From Paenibacillus sp. FSL K6-1096 (GTDB taxonomy: Bacteria; Bacillota; Bacilli; Paenibacillales; Paenibacillaceae): a stretch of 64,000 nt of DNA. The translations under genes were made by a program, and so were the position numbers. This document shows positions 51,685-60,243 of this stretch, one piece after another. The stretch lies in contig NZ_CP150274.1 of NCBI RefSeq assembly GCF_037977055.1, positions 5,704,001-5,768,000 of the forward strand, read 5' to 3'. The first letter of the stretch is position 1. Every line of letters starts with the position of its first letter. Below the pieces are notes generated by a model. It saw only the letters and a program-made list of their open reading frames with translations, was not told the origin of the DNA and made no database searches.

Positions 51685-52117
51685 AATGTAATCGAAAAAC
51701 CGGTTACAATGGACGTGGCGGAGGCGCATCGGCCAAATGTATACGAAAAAGCGAACACAATTGGAGCTACGAAGGCCCGTCAGCCAAATGTATGCGAAAC
51801 GAACACAATAGGAGCTACGTAAGCACATCGGCCAAATGTATGCGAAAAAGTGAATACAATTGGAGCTACGTAAGCACACGAGCCAAATGTATGCGAAAAA
51901 GCAAACACAATGGGTGTGGCGGAGGCGCGCGAGCCAAATGTATGCGAAAAAGCGAACACAATTGGAGCTACGAAGGCCCATCAGCCAAATGTATGCGAAA
52001 AAGCGAACACAATTGGAGCTACGAAGGCACATCAGCCAAATGTATGCGGAAAAGCGAACACAATTGGAGCTACGTAAGCACATCGGCCAAATGTAATCGA
52101 AAAACCGATCACATGTA
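51685..52117. repeat. 51-bp intergenic repeat, locus E (eight full units plus a partial)
   Basis: Unit starts (AATG) are at 51685, 51736, 51787, 51835, 51886, 51937, 51988, 52039 and 52090; seven of the eight spacings are exactly 51 bp and one is 48. The consensus is AATGTATGCGAAAAAGCGAA + CACAATTGG + AGCTACGAAGGCACATCAGCC. The first and last cores are the TGTAATCG/CCGRTYACA type, while internal cores are TGTATGCG/CGAACACA, so the ends of the array differ from its middle. The linkers come in a few recurring types. Confidence 0.92.
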
Positions 52118-52124
52118 CCCGCTT

Positions 52125-52970
52125 CTACCGCATATACATCAGACCCACGGTAGCGGGACCGCAATGGCTGCCGATGACACAGCCGGCATGAATGACGGCG
52201 ATCTCGGAGACGTTGGTCTGTCTCCGCAGCGCGGACTCCAAGTACTTGGCGTCCTCATCGGCCAGCGTATGGGCGACAATCAGCAGCTCTGTATCCATGT
52301 CGGCTGCATTCGCCAGCGCATGCTGGAGCATCTGCTCCACCGCCTTCTCCTTCTTGCCGCGGATGCGGGCAACCGGCACAATGGCCCCGTCCACCAGCCG
52401 CAGAACCGGCCGGATCTTCAGCAGGCTGCCGATGAAGTTCTGCATCCCCGAGCAGCGGCCGCCCATATATAAGTAGTCCAGCGTGTCGACCACGAATTCT
52501 GATTCCACCCGGCTGCGGGCTGCGGTGATCATCGCTGCGATGTCGGCGGCACTCTGTCCCTTGGCGGCGGCACGGGCTGCCTTCATCACCAGCAGCGCGA
52601 TACCGCCGCATAAGGTCTCCGAATCGACGACATGCACCCGGCCCTCCGGGAATTCACCCGCTGCCAGAAGTGCATTCTGATATGTAGAGGATAGAGCAGA
52701 GGATAGACTGATATAGACGATATCATGGCCGCTATCAATTACCGGCTGAAAGGCAGTGATGAAATCTGCCGGGGAAGGGGCAGCTGTCTTGGGCAGAGCG
52801 CCGCGCGCGGCTACCCGGCGGTACACTTCCTCAGGGGTAATCTCTACCCCATCCTTAAATGTGCCGTCCTCAAAAACGACATATAACGGAACAATGCCGA
52901 TATCATACGTGTCCTTCCAGCCTTGAGGCAAATCGGAAGTGCTGTCTGAAAAGATTTTTACGATAGACAT
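52125..52970 (-). CDS. DegV family fatty-acid-binding protein
   Basis: 281 residues. Family motifs: VKIFSDSTSDLP, the SDLP-type binding Ser, TAAPSPADFI, YISLSSALSSTYQNA, VDSETLCGGIALLVM and DTLDYLYMGGRCSG. DegV/FakB proteins deliver fatty acids to the FakA kinase. ATG 52970 is seven bases after AAGGAGATA; a 12-codon longer frame (53006) lacks an RBS. It ends against repeat locus E, convergent with the methyltransferase gene. Confidence 0.93.
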   Translation of the reverse strand: MSIVKIFSDSTSDLPQGWKDTYDIGIVPLYVVFEDGTFKDGVEITPEEVYRRVAARGALPKTAAPSPADFITAFQPVIDSGHDIVYISLSSALSSTYQNALLAAGEFPEGRVHVVDSETLCGGIALLVMKAARAAAKGQSAADIAAMITAARSRVESEFVVDTLDYLYMGGRCSGMQNFIGSLLKIRPVLRLVDGAIVPVARIRGKKEKAVEQMLQHALANAADMDTELLIVAHTLADEDAKYLESALRRQTNVSEIAVIHAGCVIGSHCGPATVGLMYMR

Positions 52971-53106
52971 GAATATCTCCTTCACCAATGTCGGATGAGA
53001 ATACACTAGATTAAGACTCTATAATCTGTTTATTATACCAAGCTTACATAGAATCTCAAAACAAAAAAATGTAACCGGCCAGACACACAGCGCCGCCGCC
53101 CACGCC

Positions 53107-53145
53107 AAAACGGCCTCACCGTCCATGTTAGACAGCGAAGCCGTT
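53107..53145 (-). terminator. terminator of the AraC gene at 53.2 kb
   Basis: On the - strand AACGGCUUCGCUGUC can pair with GGACGGUGAGGCCGUU (with G-U wobbles), then UUUU. Confidence 0.65.
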
Positions 53146-53171
53146 CCCGGATACACACCATGCCTTGAATC

Positions 53172-54029
53172 TTATTTCTTCACCGGAATCCATACTTCAC
53201 AGACATAATCCCCGGATGTCGTATCGCCGGGCGGGTACAGCTCGAACTCAGGCCCGCCGGTATGCTGATACCCCGTTCCCGGGAACCATTCCTGGTAGAT
53301 CCGCTGCCACACCCCTTGAATCGCATGCGGCAAAGCACCCTCGGACCGGAAGACCGCCCAACTGGTGGCCGGAACGACTGCCGTCTCATACCCCTGAGCG
53401 TCCGTCTCCGGCGTTCCTTCCACCCCGATCCAGTAGGTCAGCATTTCCTTCTCCATATCCATACACATACAGATGCCAAGCCATTTGCCGGAGGCACTAA
53501 GCTCAATCAGCTTATCGGAAGTGCCGTCCTCATTGCATTCGTCCCAGAACTGCGGGATTCTGCGGAGATTCTCCCCGTCACGGGTGGTTACCTCGATTGA
53601 TTTGCCGATAACGGTAAAAGCTGGTTTATCCACGATTTTGTAGTCCATGTCCTGATCTCCCTTCAATGATAGGTGGAATGAGATGCGGGGGAAGGCTTTG
53701 AGCTGGACGCCGGGCTTACGCGCTGCCGAAGGGGTAATCCCATGGGTTTTGCGGAACGCCCTGGCGAAGGATTCCGGCGAGTCATATCCGTATTTCAGCG
53801 CCACATCCAGCACACGAACCTTGGACATGGCCAGCTCCTGGGCAGCCAGCGTCAATCTGCGTTTGCGGATATAGTCGGCCACGGTGAAGCCGGTCAGCAT
53901 ACTGAACATGCGCTGGAAGTGGAAGGGTGAGACAAAGGCCACTTCAGCCACTTCCTCAATGCGCAGAGTGTCCGTCATTTTCAGCTCCATATAGTCCAGC
54001 GCATTCTTCATTCGGATCAGCCATTCCAA
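53172..54029 (-). CDS. AraC-family regulator with GyrI-like effector domain
   Basis: About 285 residues: two N-terminal AraC HTH motifs (RIEEVAEVAFVSPFHFQRMF and LDVALKYGYDSPESFARAF, split) and a C-terminal effector-binding domain (IVDKPAFTVIGKSIEVTTRDGEN in pieces, ending DYVCEVWIPVKK). TTG 54029, nine bases after GAGGGAG, gives the usual MEWLIRMKNALDYME start; ATG 54038 and TTG 54050 are also open. Same design as the regulator at 22 kb. It lies downstream of the GH13 gene on the same strand, but a link is not shown. Confidence 0.87.
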   Translation of the reverse strand: MEWLIRMKNALDYMELKMTDTLRIEEVAEVAFVSPFHFQRMFSMLTGFTVADYIRKRRLTLAAQELAMSKVRVLDVALKYGYDSPESFARAFRKTHGITPSAARKPGVQLKAFPRISFHLSLKGDQDMDYKIVDKPAFTVIGKSIEVTTRDGENLRRIPQFWDECNEDGTSDKLIELSASGKWLGICMCMDMEKEMLTYWIGVEGTPETDAQGYETAVVPATSWAVFRSEGALPHAIQGVWQRIYQEWFPGTGYQHTGGPEFELYPPGDTTSGDYVCEVWIPVKK

Positions 54030-54161
54030 GCTCCCCATCTCCCTCTGCAATCATCCTACCACACCATCGAACGAATGTTCCTGTTATTCTCTGCTCAAGA
54101 GTGACAGGTTCCTATCCACCTATGATGTCATATTCGAAGGGGTTTGTCAGCCTCCGGTGCG

Positions 54162-55847
54162 CTACCCGATCCGGCAGACTCTGGCCTCGTAAGGGCGGAG
54201 GGTGCTGCGGTCCATGGCTGCCGGCTCTTCGGGGTAATTGCTGATAATCGTTGCGGTGACGGTATTCAGCTCCTCCGTTAAGTCAGCCGTCTGCGGGGTA
54301 TCGCTGAAGTTAAGCAGAATCAGCCACTTTTCCCCTTCCAGGGTGCGGGTATAGGCATAGATATATTCATGCTCCGGCAGCAGCAGCTCATAATCGCCAT
54401 AGACCATAATCAGATGCTGCTTGCGCAGACGAATCAACTGCTGATAATAGTAAAATACTGAGTCGGGATCAGCCAGCGCCTGCTCCACATTGATCTCCGT
54501 ATACCGGGGGTTGAGCTTTAGCCATGGGGTCCCGGTGGTGAAGCCGGCATTCGCCGAAGCGTCCCACTGCATCGGAGTGCGGGCGTTGTCGCGGCCTTTG
54601 GCATGAATCGCCTGCAGAATGGTGTCGTGGTCCTCGCCGCCTTCGGTCACCTTTTCCCGGTACATATTGAGAATCTCAATGTCCTTATAGTCCTCCAGCC
54701 CGGAGAACTTCACATTGGTCATGCCGATTTCCTCACCTTGATAGATGTAAGGCGTGCCTTTGAGCGTGTGCAGCAGGGTGGCCAGCATTTTGGCCGATTG
54801 CACGCGGTATTTGCCGTCATTGCCGAACCGGGAGACCATCCGCGGCTGATCGTGGTTGTTGAGATAGAGACTGTTCCAGCCCTTGTCTGCAAGCCCCACC
54901 TGCCATTTATGCAAAATATCCCGCAGCCCCTTCAGCGTCCACGGTACCACATTCCACTTGCCGCCTTGGCCGGAATCCACGTCCATATGCTCAAACTGGA
55001 ACACCATTTGCAGCTCATGACGGTCTTCGCCTGTGTAGAGAATGGCATCTTCTACGGTAGCTCCCGGGGTCTCCCCAACGGTCATAACATCATAGCGGGA
55101 GAGCACCTCGCGGTTCATCTCCTGCAGATATTCATGGACCCGGGGTCCGTTCATGTAGTACTCTCCGCCGCCCGTCAGCTCGCCTGGCGCGAGGTCCTCA
55201 TGCTGCACCGAAGGCAGGCCCTCCACCTTGGAGATCAGGTTGATCACATCCATCCGCAGCCCGTCCACGCCCTTGTCCAGCCAGAAGGCGATCATTTTGT
55301 AGAGGGCTTCCCGCAGCTTAGGATTATCCCAGTTCAGATCCGGCTGCTTGCGCGAGAACAGGTGAAGATAATATTCGCCGGTGGTCTCGTCCAGCTCCCA
55401 GGCCGGTCCGCTGAAGATGGAGCTCCAGTTATTCGGCAGTGCGCCGTCCGGCCCGCCGGGACGCCAGATGTAATAATCGCGGTAGGGATTATCCTTGGAG
55501 GAGCGGGATTCCGCGAACCAGGCGTGCTCGTCCGAGGAATGGTTAATGACGAGGTCCATCATCAGCTTCATGCCGCGTTCGTGCAGTCCGGCGAGCAGCT
55601 CCTCCCAGTCCCGCATGGTGCCGAATTCATCCATAATATCCTCATAGTCGCTAATGTCGTAACCATTGTCATCGTTCGGTGATTTGTAGACCGGCGACAG
55701 CCAGACGACATCAACGCCCAGCTTCTGCAGATAATCCAGCCGGGAGAGGATACCCCGCAGATCGCCGATGCCGTCTCCGTTGCTGTCCTGGAAGCTGCGC
55801 GGGTAGATTTGGTAGACAACGGCTTCTTTCCAAAAGGCTCTTTTCAT
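54162..55847 (-). CDS. GH13 oligo-1,6-glucosidase / alpha-glucosidase
   Basis: A 561-residue cytoplasmic GH13_31-type enzyme. Catalytic residues are nucleophile D200 (GLRMDVINLIS), acid/base E259 (TVGETPG) and D333 (NNHDQPR). Val after the nucleophile (MDVIN) is the residue associated with alpha-1,6 preference, as in Bacillus MalL/oligo-1,6-glucosidases. It opens FWKEAVVYQIYPRSF and has no signal peptide. It would free glucose from isomaltose and branched maltodextrins made by the pullulanase encoded at 62 kb. Confidence 0.93.
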   Translation of the reverse strand: MKRAFWKEAVVYQIYPRSFQDSNGDGIGDLRGILSRLDYLQKLGVDVVWLSPVYKSPNDDNGYDISDYEDIMDEFGTMRDWEELLAGLHERGMKLMMDLVINHSSDEHAWFAESRSSKDNPYRDYYIWRPGGPDGALPNNWSSIFSGPAWELDETTGEYYLHLFSRKQPDLNWDNPKLREALYKMIAFWLDKGVDGLRMDVINLISKVEGLPSVQHEDLAPGELTGGGEYYMNGPRVHEYLQEMNREVLSRYDVMTVGETPGATVEDAILYTGEDRHELQMVFQFEHMDVDSGQGGKWNVVPWTLKGLRDILHKWQVGLADKGWNSLYLNNHDQPRMVSRFGNDGKYRVQSAKMLATLLHTLKGTPYIYQGEEIGMTNVKFSGLEDYKDIEILNMYREKVTEGGEDHDTILQAIHAKGRDNARTPMQWDASANAGFTTGTPWLKLNPRYTEINVEQALADPDSVFYYYQQLIRLRKQHLIMVYGDYELLLPEHEYIYAYTRTLEGEKWLILLNFSDTPQTADLTEELNTVTATIISNYPEEPAAMDRSTLRPYEARVCRIG

Positions 55848-55896
55848 AAATGTAGCTCCTTTACCATGGTATATTAGGTTTATAGATTACAAGGGA

Positions 55897-56428
55897 ATGG
55901 AGATGATTAATTTGACATTGAAAGCGGTTCTTTTTGATCTGGATGGCACACTGCTGGACGGGAGCTTACTACTCGATGATTACTTATCCAACTTCCAGCA
56001 ACATTGTACAGGTTACCCTAACTTGTTAACTACGCTTACTGCGCTGAAGAATAACGGCCTAAAGATTGCGTTGATCTCCAACGGTTACGGCCAATTCCAG
56101 TACGATAATTTCAAGGCGCTGAACATCGCGCATTTATTCGATGAGGTGCTCATTTCCGAATGGGAGGGACTCCGTAAACCGGATCAGGCCATCTTCCATC
56201 GTGCATTTGGCCCGATTGGGTGTAGACGCTGAACAAGCCGTTTATGTTGGAGATCATCCGGATAACGATATCCGGGCCAGCCGCGAAGCGGGAATGAAGG
56301 CCGTCTGGAAGCGCAACCATCAGTTTGTTACTATGGCCGAAGCCGATGCTGTCATTGATGATTTGGGTGAATTAATAGATCTCTTATTGCAAAAAAGCCC
56401 CGAAGAAACCGGATATCTTCGGGGCTGA
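55897..56428 (+). pseudogene. HAD-superfamily hydrolase broken by a one-base frameshift
   Basis: The first frame reads VLFDLDGTLLDG (HAD motif I), LISNGYGQFQ (motif II) and RKPDQAIFHRA, then shifts to nonsense and stops near 56232. The continuation ARLGVDAEQAVYVGDHPDNDIRAS (motif IV) is in the next frame up to 56428. Removing one T from TTT at 56206-56208 restores FHRALARLGVDAEQA, a normal ~177-residue phosphatase of the YfnB/phosphoglycolate-phosphatase type. It is either a recent pseudogene or a sequencing error. Its 3' end overlaps the terminator of the convergent GH65 gene. Confidence 0.88.
56391..56426 (-). terminator. terminator of the GH65 gene
   Basis: On the - strand AGCCCCGAAGA / TCTTCGGGGCT is followed by T6. 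It lies within the last codons of the convergent HAD gene. Confidence 0.88.
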
Positions 56429-56433
56429 TAAGC

Positions 56434-58752
56434 TTACACCGTAACAGAAGTGCCTGCGGCGCTGACGGTGCCCAGTCCGTTGACTGTGTATTTCTTGCCG
56501 TGGATGGTCAGGGCAGCCGGAACCTCGGTTTCATTGCTGACGGTAATCTGCGCATCGGTTACGGTCACCTTCAGGCGGGAGCCGCGGAACATGATTTTGA
56601 ACGAATAAGAGGTCCAGTGTCCGGGATTGGACGGGTTCAGCACGAGCCGGTCATTCAGCACGCGCAGTCCGCCGAAGCCATGAACCACCGACATCCAAGT
56701 GCCCGCCATGCTGGTCGTATGGCAGCCGTCCTCCGTATCGTTATTGTAATTGTCGAGATCCAGCCGCGAGGTCCGGAGATACATCTCGTACGCCTTCTCC
56801 TTGTAGCCCAGCTCACAGGCCAGAATGGCATGGATGCAAGGGGAGAGGGAGGACTCATGCACGGTAATCGGCTCATAGAAGTCGAAGTTACGCTTCTTGG
56901 TCTCCAGATCGTAGCGGTCGCCCAGGAAGTAGAGTCCCTGCAGCACATCCGCCTGCTTGATGAAGCAGGAACGGAGAATCCGGTCCCACGACCATTTCTG
57001 GTTCAGCGGCAGGTTCTCCGGAGACACATCCTTGACCTGGATAATCTCTTTGTCGAGGAAGCCGTCCTGCTGGAGGAAGATGCCGCGTTCGTCGTCCGCC
57101 GGGTAGTACATTTTGCCGATAATCTCATTCCACTTGGCCGTTTCGCTCTCCAGCAGTTCCAGCTTATCGGCCAGCTCGGCATAACGTGAAGGCTCCTGCT
57201 CCCGCAGGTAATCCAGCGCTTCCAGCGTGTATTCCATCGTCCAGGCGGCGATGCGGTTCGTGTACCAGTTGTTGTTGACATTATTCTCGTATTCATTCGG
57301 GCCGGTGACGCCGAGCATCACGTATTTGTCCTTGTGCGCCACGTAGTGCACGCGTTCCTCCCAGAAGCGGGAAATCTCCACCAGCACCTCCAGGCCATAT
57401 TGGCCGAGATACGCTTTGTCGCCGGTATAATTGACATAATTATAGATGGCATAAGCAATCGCACCGTTGCGGTGAATCTCCTCGAACGTGATCTCCCACT
57501 CGTTGTGGCATTCCTCGCCGTTCATCGTCACCATCGGGTAGAGCGCGCCTTTGCGGTAGCCGAGCTTGCGGGCGTTCTCCTTGGCCTTCTCCAGATGCTT
57601 GTAGCGGTAGATCAGCAGATTGCGGGCAATCGATGCGTCTGCGGTGCTGAGATAGAACGGCACACAATAGGCTTCCGTATCCCAGTAGGTGCTGCCGCCG
57701 TATTTTTCCCCGGTGAAGCCCTTCGGTCCGATGTTGAGCCGATCGTCTTCACCTGTATACGTCTGATTCAGCTGAAAAATATTAAACCGGATCGCCTGCT
57801 GCGCCGACACATCGCCCTCGATAATAATGTCGCTTTCCTTCCACTTGTCGCCCCAAGCCGCGGCTTGCTCAGCTAGTAGCGCAACGAAGCCGGCCTCCTG
57901 TGCACTTTGCAGTGCTGTATGAGCGGCGTCCACCAGCTGGCCCAGCCCGTAATTGCGGGAGGTCACATTGGCGACGTATTTGTAGATCACAAGCTGATCG
58001 CCGGATTGCACCGGAACCGTCACTTTACTGCCCACATATTTCTCCTGTTCCAGCACTTCAGCTTCGGCCGTAGCCGGCTCCCCATTCAGCAGAACATCGA
58101 AGGCAAAGGCCGAGGTCACATGAAAATCCAGCTTCTTGGTCTTCAGCGTCAGATGCCCGCCCGCCGGTCCGGCCTTTTTCTCCACCTCGTTCCAGAATTT
58201 CTCGTCATAGTTGGAATCCTTGTTCTTGACGTCCCCGTCCAGGTAAGGGGTGATGGTAATCAAGCCGGAGAAGTTCAGCGGCATCACGGAATAACGGATC
58301 GCTCCGATCTCATGGCGGGCCATGCTGACAATGCGGATGCTCTCAACCTTGACTTCTTTGCCGTCCTGCGTGGCTGCGGTGAAGCTGCGGGAGAGTGTGC
58401 CTTCCTTCATGTTCAGTACCCGGCTGAACTCGCTGACTGTGCATTCGGCCAGATCCAGCGGCGTCCCGTCCAGCTCAATGTTGATGCCGATCCAGTTGGT
58501 GCTGTTCAGTACTTTGGCAAAATACTCCGGGTACCCGTTCTTCCACCAGCCGACCCGTGTCTTGTCAGGGTAATAGACCCCGGCCATGTAGCTGCCCTGC
58601 AGGCTGTGCCCGCTGTATTGCTCCTCGAAATTGGCCCGGCCGCCCATGTATCCGTTCCCGATGCTGAAGATGCTCTCGGAAATCTCCTGGGTCTGCGGAT
58701 CAAAGGACTCTTCAATGATGGACCATTCGTCAATTTTTAAGTATTGTTTCAT
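56434..58752 (-). CDS. GH65 maltose phosphorylase
   Basis: A 772-residue cytoplasmic enzyme converting maltose and phosphate to glucose and beta-glucose-1-phosphate. The general acid is E487 in TGPNEYENNVNNNWYTN, the same number as in the Lactobacillus brevis enzyme. The N-terminus has IFSIGNGYMGGRANFEEQYSG (split) and the phosphate-site region has HTTSMAGTW. ATG 58752 is eight bases after AAAGGAG. A 65-codon longer frame runs through an inverted repeat and is rejected. pgmB, which uses beta-glucose-1-phosphate, lies just upstream on the same strand. Kojibiose or trehalose phosphorylase is less likely given the active-site match. Confidence 0.92.
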   Translation of the reverse strand: MKQYLKIDEWSIIEESFDPQTQEISESIFSIGNGYMGGRANFEEQYSGHSLQGSYMAGVYYPDKTRVGWWKNGYPEYFAKVLNSTNWIGINIELDGTPLDLAECTVSEFSRVLNMKEGTLSRSFTAATQDGKEVKVESIRIVSMARHEIGAIRYSVMPLNFSGLITITPYLDGDVKNKDSNYDEKFWNEVEKKAGPAGGHLTLKTKKLDFHVTSAFAFDVLLNGEPATAEAEVLEQEKYVGSKVTVPVQSGDQLVIYKYVANVTSRNYGLGQLVDAAHTALQSAQEAGFVALLAEQAAAWGDKWKESDIIIEGDVSAQQAIRFNIFQLNQTYTGEDDRLNIGPKGFTGEKYGGSTYWDTEAYCVPFYLSTADASIARNLLIYRYKHLEKAKENARKLGYRKGALYPMVTMNGEECHNEWEITFEEIHRNGAIAYAIYNYVNYTGDKAYLGQYGLEVLVEISRFWEERVHYVAHKDKYVMLGVTGPNEYENNVNNNWYTNRIAAWTMEYTLEALDYLREQEPSRYAELADKLELLESETAKWNEIIGKMYYPADDERGIFLQQDGFLDKEIIQVKDVSPENLPLNQKWSWDRILRSCFIKQADVLQGLYFLGDRYDLETKKRNFDFYEPITVHESSLSPCIHAILACELGYKEKAYEMYLRTSRLDLDNYNNDTEDGCHTTSMAGTWMSVVHGFGGLRVLNDRLVLNPSNPGHWTSYSFKIMFRGSRLKVTVTDAQITVSNETEVPAALTIHGKKYTVNGLGTVSAAGTSVTV

Positions 58753-58840
58753 TGTTTTGGCTCCTTTAAGGGGGATAGGGATATAAAATGAACTAAAACC
58801 CGTATTAAAATTATGGTGACTGTACCGCCGCTGCGCGTAA

Positions 58841-58942
58841 TGTTTGGACTTCCGGTCGCTGTTATAATCAGATTTCTTTATATTGGTAGCGGATGAAATC
58901 TGATTATAAAGGCGAACGCTGACGCTCCTACAGTTCCAAACT
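58841..58942. repeat. large intergenic inverted repeat
   Basis: Perfect 15-bp arms TTATAATCAGATTTC (58862-58876) and GAAATCTGATTATAA (58895-58909) flank an 18-bp loop. Shorter outer arms TGTTTGGAC (58841) and GTTCCAAAC (58933) continue the dyad. It could fold as a long hairpin and looks like a mobile or dispersed intergenic element. Confidence 0.75.
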
Positions 58943-59080
58943 TTCACTCCGCAGCTTCGTCTCCATAAGTTTAATGACTGCTTTCAGTTCTTTTATTGAG
59001 AGTAGGGAAGCAAACAGGTGCATCCGCCCGCGTATATGCTTACTTCCGGTGTGCGGCGGAACATAGTTGCTTGAGTTAGT

Positions 59081-59258
59081 TGTATTCTGTACATTTACAA
59101 TTGGCGATTCGATGTACATTAGCAGTATAAGTGTAGTCTGTACAACTAAATCTGCCTTAAATGGGCATATCAGCTTTAAAGCGGGCACCACAATTGTACA
59201 AAGTACAACTAAGCGGATAATCGGGAGCTAAATTGGCAATTTAGTTGTACAAAGTGCA
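59081..59258. repeat. TGTAC-palindrome repeat, pgmB downstream side
   Basis: Four cores occur: TGTATTCTGTACA (59081), TGTAGTCTGTACAAC (59132), TGTACAAAGTACAAC (59195) and TGTACAAAGTGCA (59246). Spacings are 51, 63 and 51 bp. The third is a perfect TGTAC-AAA-GTACA palindrome. No gene lies in 58943-59337. Confidence 0.75.
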
Positions 59259-59337
59259 GTAAGGCTATCCGGCGGACTGGAGATGCCGCTCAACAAGAGG
59301 CCTGCACACGGCCCTGTCCGGCTCCTGTTACTATTCG

Positions 59338-60000
59338 TCAGACAGAGGCAAAGAATTCCTGCAACGCGGCAACACTGAGCTGCTGCAGGGAAGGGACAAC
59401 TAGCGTGGCTTCGCCAAGCGTCTCGGGCGAGCCGATACCGACGCTGCGCATACCGGCGCGGGAAGCGGCCAGGATGCCGGCGGCGGCATCCTCGAAGACA
59501 ACACAGTGGGCGGGAGCCGTATCCAGCGCCTTCGCTCCGAGCAGAAAGACCTCAGGGTCGGGCTTAGCGGCGCTGGTATGCGTGCCGTCGATGATGGCAT
59601 CGAAATAAGGAGTCAGGCCGGTATTGTCCAGGATGGTCATCGCATTTTTGCTGGCAGAGCCGAGGGCCACCTTGATTCCCTGTTCCCGGCATTCCTTCAG
59701 GAAGTCCAGAGCGCCGGGCAGGATCTCCGAGCTGTCCATCCTGGCGATATACTCGACATAGCGGCTGTTTTTCTGCTCCGCCAGCCGCGCCTTCTCCTCT
59801 TCACCAAGCTTGATGCCGCCGATCTCCAGCAGAATGTTCAGCGAAGCGGCCCGGCTGACGCCCTTGAGCCGTTCATTATCCTGCGGGGTAAAGTCGAATC
59901 CCAGCGATTCGGCCAGCTCTTTCCAGGCGATATAATGATAGCGGGCCGTGTCCACGAGAACGCCGTCCAGATCGAACAGGCAGGCTTTGATTTCAGACAT
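59338..60000 (-). CDS. pgmB: beta-phosphoglucomutase
   Basis: A 220-residue HAD phosphomutase interconverting beta-glucose-1-phosphate and glucose-6-phosphate. D10 and D12 in LFDLDGVLVDTARYHY are the nucleophile and acid/base; LGSASKNA and HCVVFEDAAAGI are motifs II and IV. ATG 60000 is six bases after TAGGAGGAA. It complements the adjacent maltose phosphorylase. Transcription probably starts near 60237 under a GCAAACGTTTGA operator, with a ~235-base leader containing palindromic repeats. Confidence 0.95.
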   Translation of the reverse strand: MSEIKACLFDLDGVLVDTARYHYIAWKELAESLGFDFTPQDNERLKGVSRAASLNILLEIGGIKLGEEEKARLAEQKNSRYVEYIARMDSSEILPGALDFLKECREQGIKVALGSASKNAMTILDNTGLTPYFDAIIDGTHTSAAKPDPEVFLLGAKALDTAPAHCVVFEDAAAGILAASRAGMRSVGIGSPETLGEATLVVPSLQQLSVAALQEFFASV

Positions 60001-60065
60001 TGTTGTTCCTCCTACAAAAGTAATAGTGAACCAATATATGTGGAGCGCCCCAATGGGACGGAATT

Positions 60066-60190
60066 CCTGTAACTTTTGCAACTCTCCACTGCTGAATGGT
60101 GCCCATGTGGCAGAAATCCTGCACATAATTCAACAATTGGTGAGCGTAGCGCGCCAAACGGGTGAGAATCCTGCACAAAGTGCAACATTT
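60066..60190. repeat. TGCAC-palindrome repeat in the pgmB leader
   Basis: Three units with CCTG starts at 60066, 60118 and 60170, exactly 52 bp apart. Cores are CCTGTAACTTTTGCAAC, CCTGCACATAATTCAAC and CCTGCACAAAGTGCAAC. The last is a perfect TGCAC-AAA-GTGCA palindrome, the counterpart of TGTAC-AAA-GTACA on the other side of pgmB. Confidence 0.8.
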
Positions 60191-60243
60191 CCTATGCAGA
60201 GGAGGGCCGGGCAACAGTAATTCCATAAGTGTGTACCAGCAGC

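Noticed and set aside
51685..52117. Possible CRISPR array (conserved ~30-bp blocks, ~21-bp linkers)
   Set aside because: Linkers recur between units instead of being unique, the conserved block varies too much, the family is scattered over five loci in both orientations, and no cas gene is present.
51601..52472. Long open frames through repeat locus E on both strands (17-residue peptide repeats such as MYAKKRTQ)
   Set aside because: The 51-bp period is a multiple of three, so every frame without a stop in one unit stays open. There is no RBS, and frames read into terminators and the DegV gene.
56141..56428. Separate small gene for the second half of the HAD protein
   Set aside because: It has no RBS, and its sequence continues the HAD motifs of the preceding frame, so it is the frameshifted remainder.
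58753..58947. 65-codon N-terminal extension of the maltose phosphorylase
   Set aside because: It runs through the large inverted repeat, lacks an RBS, and the shorter start restores the family length and E487 numbering.
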